The notes under the pieces: generated by a model
What the model was told of the DNA's origin: nothing
The model's input: only the letters and a program-made list of their open reading frames with translations
Database searches by the model: none
Assembly: GCA_902786615.1 (NCBI GenBank)
Contig: CADADE010000013.1
Location: 46,801 to 53,751, forward strand
Length of the DNA: 6,951 nucleotides
Direction: 5' to 3'
Source: Oscillospiraceae bacterium
GTDB lineage: Bacteria > Bacillota_A > Clostridia > Oscillospirales > Oscillospiraceae
Shown here: in pieces, positions 1-5,566 of the stretch
Layout of the letters: each line of letters opens with the position of its first letter
Numbering within the stretch: the stretch's first letter is position 1
Program-made: the position numbers and the translations under genes

Positions 1-239
1 TCCACCAGAAAGCACATGGCCGACAGCACCAGCATCTTGTCCGCCAGCGGGTCCATGAACTTGCCGAAGTTGGAGACCTGGTTGTAGTGCCGGGCAATGT
101 AGCCGTCCAGCAGGTCCGAAAGACTTGCAATGATGAATACGACGGTGGCGGCGATGCGGTGGTCGAGATAACAGAGCACCAGAAACACAGGAATCAGGAC
201 CACGCGCAGCATGGTGATCTTGTTGGCGGTAGTGTTCAT
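1..239 (-). CDS. pgsA: CDP-diacylglycerol--glycerol-3-phosphate 3-phosphatidyltransferase, N-terminal part (partial)
   Basis: This is the first 79 codons of a CDP-alcohol phosphotransferase; the rest lies beyond the left edge. The family makes phosphatidylglycerophosphate from CDP-diacylglycerol and glycerol-3-phosphate at the membrane, the committed step to phosphatidylglycerol and cardiolipin. The protein begins MNTTANKITMLRVVLIPVFL, typical of PgsA, with a first membrane helix at about residues 9-24 and a second at about 30-42. The full catalytic signature D-x2-D-G-x2-A-R-x8-G-x3-D-x3-D is present (D42, D45, G46, A49, R50, G59, D63, D67), so the metal-binding aspartates are intact. The ATG start is 2 nt after the rimO stop and has a GGAGGA ribosome binding site inside the rimO end, which suggests translational coupling. 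PgsA is favoured over PssA or cardiolipin synthase by the N-terminus and by its usual association with recA-region genes in Firmicutes. Confidence 0.93.
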   Translation of the reverse strand, partial: MNTTANKITMLRVVLIPVFLVLCYLDHRIAATVVFIIASLSDLLDGYIARHYNQVSNFGKFMDPLADKMLVLSAMCFLV

Positions 240-241
240 GC

Positions 242-1573
242 TCACTCATCCTCCAAATGCCCGTAAAGCAGGCCGTCCTCGGTTTCGTCGATTATAACGC
301 GCTGAATCTCGCCCTCATGGCCGAAACCCTCATAGAAGACCTGACCGTCGATATCGGGGGAGTCGGCGTAACATCGACCGTAATACTTCTGGCTCTCCTC
401 ATCGAAGCCCTCGCACAGAACATCGAGGGGTTTACCCACAAAGCTCTGACAGAAGTCCTCCATGATAGGGGCCTGCAGCTCGAGGATCAGGTCCGCGCGG
501 CGCTGGGCTACCTCAAAGTCCACATGCTCCATCTGCGCGGCGGGAGTCCCTTCCTCGGGGGAGAAGGGGAAGACGCCGACGCGCTCAATGCGCGCTTCCC
601 GCAGAAACTCACAAAGCTCCTCAAACTCGGCTTCCCCTTCACCGGGGAGACCCGCAATCAGACTTGTGCGCAGCACCAGCCCGGGAATGCGTTCGCGCAG
701 CTTTTTGAACAGCCTCCGGATATCCGCGCCTGTGCCGCGGCGGTTCATGCTCTTTAAGATCTTATCATTGATATGCTGGATGGGAATGTCCAGATACTTG
801 ACGATTTTGGGATTGTTCGCGATCTCGTCGATGAGCTCGTCATCAAATTGATCGACGTACAGGTAGTGAAGCCGCAGCCACTCGATGTCCTCAATTTCCG
901 AGAGCTTCCGGCACAGCTCCTTAAGCATCCGCTTTCCATACAGGTCGGTGCCATAGCGGGTGATATCCTGGGCGATGACGATGAGCTCCTTGGCCCCGTG
1001 GGCGGCCAGATCCCGGGCCTCTTCCAGGATGTTCTCCATGCTTCTCGAACGGTAGCGGCCGCGGATGTAGGGGATGGCGCAGAAGGCGCAGAAATTGTTG
1101 CAGCCCTCCGCAATGCGAAGATACGCCCAGCCCGGCCCGGTGGTGACCACGCGGGGGATCTCATCCACCGGCGCGCTCTGGTCGGCAAAGAGACTGAGAC
1201 TGCGCCGCTCCAGCACGGCGTTTGCCGCAAAGACAATATCTTTAAAGTTACTGATGCCGAGCACCGCGTCGATCTCGGGAAGCTCATTGAGGATCGTGTC
1301 CTTGTAGCGCTCGGAGAGACAGCCGGTCACGATGATGCCGCCGAGCTTTCCGGCCTTTTTGAGCTCTGCCATCTCGAGGATGTTGTCGATGGCCTCGCTC
1401 TTCGCAGCGTCGATGAAGCCGCAGGTATTCACGATCACAAGGTCGGCTCCCTCCGGCTCAGGCACCAGAGTAAAGCCCGCCTCGCTCATCAGATACAGCA
1501 TCTGCTCGCTGTTGACCAGGTTCTTGGCACAGCCCAGCGAGATCATTGCAAAAGTCTTATCGCTATTATCCAT
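242..1573 (-). CDS. rimO: Ribosomal protein S12 methylthiotransferase RimO (radical SAM)
   Basis: RimO is a two-cluster radical-SAM enzyme that adds a methylthio group to the conserved aspartate of ribosomal protein S12. The 443-residue protein has the family's usual length and order. An N-terminal UPF0004/MTTase domain carries the three cluster cysteines C15 (SLGCAKN), C51 (NTCGF) and C85 (TGCLSERY). The radical-SAM core has the C-x3-C-x2-C motif at C158, C162 and C165 (EGCNNFCAFC), followed by IPYIRGRYRSR. A TRAM domain occupies about residues 375-443. The SLGCAKNLVNSE start and the acidic TRAM end favour RimO over the tRNA enzymes MiaB and MtaB. The ATG is 3 nt after the recX stop, with GAGGA (1581-1585) 7 nt upstream inside recX, so it probably sits in one transcript with recA and recX. 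All key cysteines are present and nothing looks broken. Confidence 0.95.
   Translation of the reverse strand: MDNSDKTFAMISLGCAKNLVNSEQMLYLMSEAGFTLVPEPEGADLVIVNTCGFIDAAKSEAIDNILEMAELKKAGKLGGIIVTGCLSERYKDTILNELPEIDAVLGISNFKDIVFAANAVLERRSLSLFADQSAPVDEIPRVVTTGPGWAYLRIAEGCNNFCAFCAIPYIRGRYRSRSMENILEEARDLAAHGAKELIVIAQDITRYGTDLYGKRMLKELCRKLSEIEDIEWLRLHYLYVDQFDDELIDEIANNPKIVKYLDIPIQHINDKILKSMNRRGTGADIRRLFKKLRERIPGLVLRTSLIAGLPGEGEAEFEELCEFLREARIERVGVFPFSPEEGTPAAQMEHVDFEVAQRRADLILELQAPIMEDFCQSFVGKPLDVLCEGFDEESQKYYGRCYADSPDIDGQVFYEGFGHEGEIQRVIIDETEDGLLYGHLEDE
249..254 (-). promoter_or_regulatory. Ribosome binding site of pgsA, inside the rimO end
   Basis: GGAGGA on the minus strand lies 9 nt before the pgsA ATG and within the last codons of rimO. 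It supports the chosen pgsA start and coupling of pgsA translation to rimO. Confidence 0.75.
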
Positions 1574-1576
1574 ACA

Positions 1577-2191
1577 TTATTCCTCGTACTCGAAAGACGC
1601 CCGCGCCCGCTCCAGAGCCGCGCGGATCTCTTCGCTGCTGTAGCCCCGGCGATAGAGCGATGCGCTGAGCTTTCGCACCGCGTCCCGATCCCCGGGGTCG
1701 CGGAGTTTTGACGCGACCAAGCGGTCGAGCTTCGATGTGTCTTCCGGCATCTGCTCCAATGCGTCCTCCCACAGATCGCGCGGTACGCCGCGGCGCATGA
1801 GCTCCTGGCGTATGCGACCCTCGCCGTAGCCCTTGGCCGCATAGTGGCGGACGATGGCGGCAGCATAGCGCTCCTCGTCGATGAGGCCTCGCTCGAGAAT
1901 CCACTGTACGCAGTAGTCCGCCGTCTCCTCATCTGCGCCCTTGTCCCGCAGCTTCCGGTTCAGCTCCCTTGCCGACATCTGCCGCTGCGACACAAGCTCC
2001 AGCGCCTTTTCGCGCATAAGCGCCCGGCGCGAGTCCCGGATGAGGGCTTCCGTCTCGCGGTCGTCCAGCTCCTTGCCGGAAAAAAGGCGAAGCTCTGTCA
2101 CCACGCCGAGCGTGGATTTGACTTCCGTTTCGTCCGCAAAAATGACCGTCACATGCTCGGCCGTTACCTGTTTCAGGGATGCAATGCGCAT
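1577..2191 (-). CDS. recX: Regulatory protein RecX, modulator of RecA
   Basis: RecX binds RecA filaments in the cytoplasm and modulates (usually limits) their growth and activity. The 204-residue protein lies between the short E. coli form (about 166) and the longer Bacillus form (about 264). Residues 1-50 are a non-conserved beta-rich lead-in. Then come three helical RecX repeats at roughly 56-88, 89-140 and 155-200. Recognisable family motifs are SRRALMREKALELVSQR, the GLIDEERYA motif near residues 102-110, and the GYGEGRIRQELMRRGV segment at about 121-136. It follows recA by 9 nt, the classic recA-recX arrangement. The best Shine-Dalgarno, AGAGGA at 2205-2210, is inside the recA end and 13 nt from the ATG, slightly long, so coupled re-initiation after the recA stop is plausible. 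The assignment rests on both the sequence and the recA linkage. Confidence 0.93.
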   Translation of the reverse strand: MRIASLKQVTAEHVTVIFADETEVKSTLGVVTELRLFSGKELDDRETEALIRDSRRALMREKALELVSQRQMSARELNRKLRDKGADEETADYCVQWILERGLIDEERYAAAIVRHYAAKGYGEGRIRQELMRRGVPRDLWEDALEQMPEDTSKLDRLVASKLRDPGDRDAVRKLSASLYRRGYSSEEIRAALERARASFEYEE

Positions 2192-2200
2192 AAACAGGGA

Positions 2201-3322
2201 TCAGTCCTCTTCAAAATCCGCCGCGCTCACATCAAGAGCGGGAGCGGGGGCAGCGGCGCGGCCGGAGGCCTGGGCCGCCTTCATGGCCTGGGGGCTCATG
2301 AGCTTATGGGCATTGTCGCGGATCTCTTTTTCGATCTTGTCGCAGACCTCGGGATTGTCGGCCAGGTACTGCTTGACGCCGTCGCGGCCCTGAATACGGT
2401 TGCCGTCCACGGTGAACCAGGCGCCTGCCTTGTCGATGATCTCCAGCTTCACGCCGAGATCCACGATCTCACCGATCTTGGAGATGCCTTCACCGTACAT
2501 GATGTCAAATTCCGCCTCACGGAAGGGAGGCGCTACCTTGTTCTTGACGACCTTGGCACGGGTACGGTTGCCGACCATTTCGCCGTTGACCTTGAGGGTC
2601 TCGATGCGCCGCACGTCGATGCGCACGCTGGCGTAATACTTGAGGGCCAGGCCGCCGGGCGTGGTCTCGGGGTTGCCGTACATGACGCCGATCTTCTGGC
2701 GCAGCTGGTTAATGAAGATGACGGTGCAGTTGTTCTTCGCGATGGCGCCCGCGAGACGGCGCATGGCCTGGCTCATAAGGCGGGCGAGTGCACCCACCAC
2801 AGTGTCGCCGACCTCGCCCTCAAGTTCAACGCGGGGGATGAGCGCGGCGACGGAGTCAACGACCACCACGTCCACGGCGCCGGAGCGCACCAGGGACTCG
2901 GCAATATCCAGGGCCTGTTCGCCGGTGTCCGGCTGGGAGATCAGGAGGCTGTCAATGTCCACGCCGAGGGCGCGGGCATAGGCGGGTTCCAGTGCGTGCT
3001 CCACATCGATGTAGGCAGCATCGCCGCCCGCCTTCTGGGCGGAGGCTACCGCGTGCAGGGCAAGGGTGGTTTTGCCGCTGGCCTCGGGGCCGTAGATCTC
3101 GATGATCCTTCCCTTGGGGATGCCGCCGATGCCGAGGGCCAGGTCCAGCGCCAGAGACCCGGTGGACAGTGCTTCGACATTCACGGAGATATCGTCGCCC
3201 AGGCGCATGATGGTGCCCTTGCCGTAATCCTTTTCAATCTTGGCGATGGCGGTTTCCAGCGCCTTTTTTCTGTCGACATTCGACGGCGCAACGATCGTGG
3301 GAACCTTCTTTTTATCAGCCAT
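2201..3322 (-). CDS. recA: Recombinase RecA
   Basis: RecA forms ATP-dependent filaments on single-stranded DNA, drives strand exchange in recombinational repair, and promotes LexA self-cleavage in the SOS response. From the chosen ATG the protein is 373 residues and begins [14 protein letters not shown]. Visible landmarks are the Walker A motif GPEASGKTT (78-86), Walker B VVVVDS (152-157), the L1 region [10 protein letters not shown] (168-177), the L2 region starting [11 protein letters not shown] (203-213) with NPETTPGG, the signature ALKYYASVR (226-234), [11 protein letters not shown] (257-267), and an acidic tail ending DFEED. An ATG 32 codons upstream (at 3418) is in frame but encodes repeat A sequence and has no conserved residues; the start used here has GGAG 7 nt upstream. 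The L1 loop has VV where most RecA proteins have H-M or H-V. It heads the recA-recX-rimO-pgsA block. Confidence 0.97.
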   Translation of the reverse strand: MADKKKVPTIVAPSNVDRKKALETAIAKIEKDYGKGTIMRLGDDISVNVEALSTGSLALDLALGIGGIPKGRIIEIYGPEASGKTTLALHAVASAQKAGGDAAYIDVEHALEPAYARALGVDIDSLLISQPDTGEQALDIAESLVRSGAVDVVVVDSVAALIPRVELEGEVGDTVVGALARLMSQAMRRLAGAIAKNNCTVIFINQLRQKIGVMYGNPETTPGGLALKYYASVRIDVRRIETLKVNGEMVGNRTRAKVVKNKVAPPFREAEFDIMYGEGISKIGEIVDLGVKLEIIDKAGAWFTVDGNRIQGRDGVKQYLADNPEVCDKIEKEIRDNAHKLMSPQAMKAAQASGRAAAPAPALDVSAADFEED

Positions 3323-3325
3323 TGT

Positions 3326-3333
3326 CTTTCTCC
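3326..3333 (-). promoter_or_regulatory. Ribosome binding site deciding the recA start
   Basis: GGAGAAAG on the minus strand, with the GGAG core at 3330-3333, lies 7 nt before the ATG at 3320-3322. It supports the 373-residue RecA over the longer in-frame reading that runs into the upstream repeat. Confidence 0.75.
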
Positions 3334-3377
3334 AATCTGCCGCATAAGCGGCGATGTTATATATGTACAAAGCAATT
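3334..3377 (-). promoter_or_regulatory. Short recA leader with a small hairpin and an AT-rich possible promoter
   Basis: Only 55 nt separate the recA ATG from repeat A. On the minus strand this stretch holds an AT-rich run including TACATATATAAC (about 3355-3366), which could supply a -10 element, and then a perfect 5-bp dyad GCCGC-TTAT-GCGGC (3339-3352) just upstream of the ribosome binding site. I cannot find a convincing -35 at 16-18 nt spacing; it would fall in the end of the repeat. No Gram-positive LexA box of the GAAC-N4-GTTC type is visible. Promoter activity is inferred from base composition and position only. Confidence 0.3.
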
Positions 3378-3520
3378 CTTGGCTCCCCCTCTGGGGGAGC
3401 TGTCGCGGCGCGTCTCACGCAAGCGCCGTGACTGAGAGGGTTGTCGGTCGACGTTCAGCCCCTCTCCGTCGCTTCGCGACACCTCCCCCAAACGCCGCGT
3501 TCGCGGCTGGGGGAGGCAAG
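3378..3520. repeat. Structured intergenic repeat, copy A (between prmC and recA)
   Basis: A 143-bp GC-rich element bounded by imperfect 12-bp inverted termini, CTTGGCTCCCCC (3378-3389) and GGGGGAGGCAAG (3509-3520), with one mismatch. From left to right on the + strand: end hairpin GCTCCCCC-TCT-GGGGGAGC (3382-3400); arm GTCGCGGCG/CGCCGTGAC (3402-3410 with 3424-3432, one G-T pair); central stem GAGAGGG/CCCTCTC (3434-3440 with 3460-3466); arm GTCGC-TTC-GCGAC (3468-3480); and a right-end hairpin CCTCCCCCA/TGGGGGAGG (3482-3490 with 3508-3516) capped by a further GCCGCG-TT-CGCGGC stem (3494-3507). It starts 6 nt beyond the prmC stop. There is no T-run after the hairpins and no clear target-site duplication. 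Structure and repetition are seen directly; a non-autonomous mobile (MITE-like) origin is inferred. Confidence 0.88.
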
Positions 3521-3526
3521 CGGGGT

Positions 3527-4381
3527 TCACATTCTCCCGACTACCGCTCTGAGCACACCTCTTGTGTCCTTGTGTACGGAGCAGGAGGCAAAGCCCGCCG
3601 CCATGAGCATGTCGGCAACAGTATCGGCCTGGCCCTCGCCAACCTCAAAGATCAGCAGCCCCTGAGGCCGCAGGAGGGATTTCCAGTGCTTGATGATGCC
3701 CTTGTAAAAACGCAGACCGTCTTTGCCGCCGTCGAGGGCCCACATGGGCTCATAATCCCGCACCGAGCGGTCGAGGGTCGGGATCTCGGCGCTTGCAATG
3801 TACGGCGGGTTCGACACAATGAGGTCGAAGCTTCCAATCCCCAGCGGGGGGGAGGCGAGTGCGTCGGCCTGCATGCAGATGGCACGCGTGGTCAGACGGT
3901 TGAGATTTACATTCTGACGGCAGACCTCGAGGGCACTTGCGCTTAAATCCACCGCGACAAGCTTGGTAGCGGGCAGCTCATGCCCCACGGCGCAGGTGAT
4001 GCAGCCGCTGCCGCAGCAGAGATCCAGTACCCGCGCGTCCATCTTCCAGCCTGTCAGCGCCTCTTTGGTGAGGTCGACCAGCAGCTCCGTGTCGGCACGC
4101 GGGATGAGCACGTCCTTTGTCACCTTCATCGGCAGACCGTAAAACTCCCAGTCCCCGGTGATGTAGGCCACCGGCTCGCCCTTGAGCCGGCGAGAGGTGT
4201 ATTCCTGCACCAGTTCCTCCACTTTATCGGTGGTGTAGAGGCTCAGATCCCGCAGAAGCTGCTGCACAGTCTTGCCGGCGGCACTTGCCACCAGCACCCG
4301 CGCCTCGAGGGCGTAGGCTTCGATCTCCGCGCGCTTCAGCGTATTGCGGGTGTTGATGTACAGTTCGTTATAGGTTTTCAA
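3527..4381 (-). CDS. prmC: Peptide chain release factor N5-glutamine methyltransferase
   Basis: PrmC (HemK) methylates the glutamine of the GGQ motif in release factors RF1 and RF2, using S-adenosylmethionine, and so speeds translation termination. The 284-residue protein has the usual length. An N-terminal helical domain (about 1-65) is followed by the linker motif GEPVAYITG (68-76) and VLIPRADTE (91-99). The methyltransferase fold has motif I VLDLCCGSG (118-126) and the glutamine-binding NPPY (191-194). The start is TTG at 4379-4381, 6 nt after the stop of the DUF1385 gene and about 11 nt after a strong GGGGGAG Shine-Dalgarno; the next residues (MKTYNELYINTRNTL) match the family's N-terminal helix. 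In many Firmicutes prmC is followed by prfA (RF1); here repeat A and recA follow instead. NPPY methyltransferases with other targets exist, but the domain order and DUF1385 linkage favour PrmC. Confidence 0.94.
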   Translation of the reverse strand: MKTYNELYINTRNTLKRAEIEAYALEARVLVASAAGKTVQQLLRDLSLYTTDKVEELVQEYTSRRLKGEPVAYITGDWEFYGLPMKVTKDVLIPRADTELLVDLTKEALTGWKMDARVLDLCCGSGCITCAVGHELPATKLVAVDLSASALEVCRQNVNLNRLTTRAICMQADALASPPLGIGSFDLIVSNPPYIASAEIPTLDRSVRDYEPMWALDGGKDGLRFYKGIIKHWKSLLRPQGLLIFEVGEGQADTVADMLMAAGFASCSVHKDTRGVLRAVVGRM

Positions 4382-4387
4382 AAACGA

Positions 4388-5338
4388 TCAGCTCCCCCAG
4401 GCATCGCTGCCCTGTTGGTCCGGTATGACAAGCTCGATGGCGCGGATGGCGCACTCGATCATGCTGTCGTCCGGCTCGTTGGTGGTGATGCGCTGCAGCC
4501 ACTTGCCCGGCGCGGATAGAGCGGCGGACAGCCAGTTGTCGTGCAGACCGCACCAGCGGTTGATTTCATAGCTGATGCCCACGACCACGGGCAGAAGCAG
4601 CAGGTGGAAGCCCATGCGCGCGAAGGTGTTCTGCACACGCACGACCGAGTTTACCAGGATGCTGACCACCACCACGACAAGCAGGAAGCTGGTGCCGCAG
4701 CGGGGGTGGAAGCGGGACTCGGGCCGGACGTTTTCGACCGTGAGTTCCTTGCCGTGCTCATAGCAGAAGATGGTCTTGTGCTCGGCGCCGTGGTAGGAGA
4801 AAAGGCGCTTGACGTCCGGGGTGAAGGTGACGAGCTTCATGTAGGAAAGCAGAATCACCACGCGGGTCAGGCCTTCGGCGATGTTTCGCACGAAAAGGCT
4901 TTCGGTCAGGGGTTTCACAAGGCTCACGATCAGGGCGGGCAGGAAGATAAACAAAAACAGGCTCAGCGCGATGCCGAGGACAACCGCCACACCGATGATG
5001 ATGTTCTTGGCCTTCTCTTCGGAAAAGTGGTTGTTGATCCACTGGTCGATTTTGTCGGGCTCGCCCTGCTCCTCAAGGGGAACGAGGCTTGCCGAATAGG
5101 TCAGGGCCTGCATGCCGTTGATCATGGAGCTGAGAAAAATGGCGCAGCCGCGGATGAGCGGCCAGCCGAGGATCGGGTAGCGATCCTTGATGAACTTGAG
5201 GTCTTCGATCTTTTCCACAAGCCCGTCAGCCGTGCGGCAGACGATGGCCTGCTTCTTCGGTCCGCGCATCAGGATGCCTTCAATGAGGGCCTGACCGCCG
5301 ATGGATGTCTTGAAATTGCAGGAACCGGGATTTTTCAA
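4388..5338 (-). CDS. DUF1385 (YqhQ-type) membrane protein
   Basis: A 316-residue member of the DUF1385 family, related to Bacillus YqhQ; its biochemical role is not established to my knowledge. The family signature GGQALIEGILMRGP is at residues 14-27, followed by the conserved YHGAEHKTI (182-190) and a HPRCGTSFLL segment (211-220). Hydrophobic stretches suggest membrane helices at about 113-141, 155-170, 217-234 and 243-258. The end has the conserved WLQRITTNEPDDS (280-292). The start is placed at TTG (5336-5338), preceded at 8 nt by AGAGGAG (5347-5353). A longer in-frame reading from an ATG at 5431 adds 31 residues that come from repeat B and lack any family similarity; the ATG just upstream of the TTG (overlapping the leader) hits a stop at once. 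It is 6 nt upstream of prmC, a pairing often seen in Clostridia. Confidence 0.9.
   Translation of the reverse strand: MKNPGSCNFKTSIGGQALIEGILMRGPKKQAIVCRTADGLVEKIEDLKFIKDRYPILGWPLIRGCAIFLSSMINGMQALTYSASLVPLEEQGEPDKIDQWINNHFSEEKAKNIIIGVAVVLGIALSLFLFIFLPALIVSLVKPLTESLFVRNIAEGLTRVVILLSYMKLVTFTPDVKRLFSYHGAEHKTIFCYEHGKELTVENVRPESRFHPRCGTSFLLVVVVVSILVNSVVRVQNTFARMGFHLLLLPVVVGISYEINRWCGLHDNWLSAALSAPGKWLQRITTNEPDDSMIECAIRAIELVIPDQQGSDAWGS
4393..4398 (-). promoter_or_regulatory. Ribosome binding site supporting the TTG start of prmC
   Basis: A GGGGGA(G) run on the minus strand lies about 11 nt before the TTG at 4379-4381 and overlaps the last codons of the DUF1385 gene. No ATG or GTG in a better position keeps the conserved N-terminal helix of PrmC. 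Confidence 0.6.
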
Positions 5339-5346
5339 TTTACATT

Positions 5347-5353
5347 CTCCTCT
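5347..5353 (-). promoter_or_regulatory. Ribosome binding site deciding the TTG start of the DUF1385 gene
   Basis: AGAGGAG on the minus strand lies 8 nt before the TTG at 5336-5338, an optimal distance. It argues against the longer reading that begins inside repeat B. Confidence 0.7.
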
Positions 5354-5390
5354 GTATATTGCGATAATGCGGGGTGATGAGATGACGTTT

Positions 5391-5545
5391 AAGCTCCCTT
5401 TGCGAAAGGGAGCTGTCACCAGTGCGCACACTGGTGACTGAGGGATCGGCTGTCCTGCACCTTGCTTTGACAGAACAGTGTGCTAACCTCTGAAAATCGA
5501 TCCCTCCGTCGCTTCGCGACACCTCCCTTTTTCCAAAGGGAGGTC
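5391..5545. repeat. Structured intergenic repeat, copy B (between the kinase and DUF1385 genes)
   Basis: A 155-bp element with the same layout as copies A and C but a different sequence subtype. Left to right: perfect 10-bp end hairpin AGCTCCCTTT-GCG-AAAGGGAGCT (5392-5414); perfect 10-bp arm GTCACCAGTG-CGCA-CACTGGTGAC (5415-5438); central 9-bp stem GAGGGATCG/CGATCCCTC (5440-5448 with 5498-5506) around a 49-nt loop that contains a CTGTC/GACAG pairing (5450-5454 with 5469-5473); arm GTCGC-TTC-GCGAC (5508-5520); perfect 10-bp right-end hairpin ACCTCCCTTT-TTCC-AAAGGGAGGT (5521-5544). The outer ends are imperfect inverted repeats (AGCTCCCTTT against ACCTCCCTTT). Its right end is about 22 nt beyond the histidine kinase stop. 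No T-run suggests a standard terminator, and no target duplication is evident. Confidence 0.87.
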
Positions 5546-5566
5546 AGACAATGGGTACGCCGCCCT

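Noticed and set aside
3339..3352. A riboswitch or leader peptide ahead of recA
   Set aside because: The leader is only 55 nt with a single 5-bp hairpin; too little structure for a known riboswitch class and no convincing short reading frame.
3334..3377. A LexA/DinR box upstream of recA
   Set aside because: The TACATATATAAC stretch is only weakly symmetrical and lacks GAAC/GTTC half-sites.
3371..3527. Target-site duplications flanking the repeats
   Set aside because: The bases next to the ends of all three copies were compared and no convincing direct duplication was found, so mobility remains an inference.
1844..3946. A 700-codon open frame on the + strand across recX, recA and part of prmC
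   Set aside because: It is antisense to three well-recognised genes, resembles no known protein, and passes through the repeat. High GC at third positions produces such long shadow frames.
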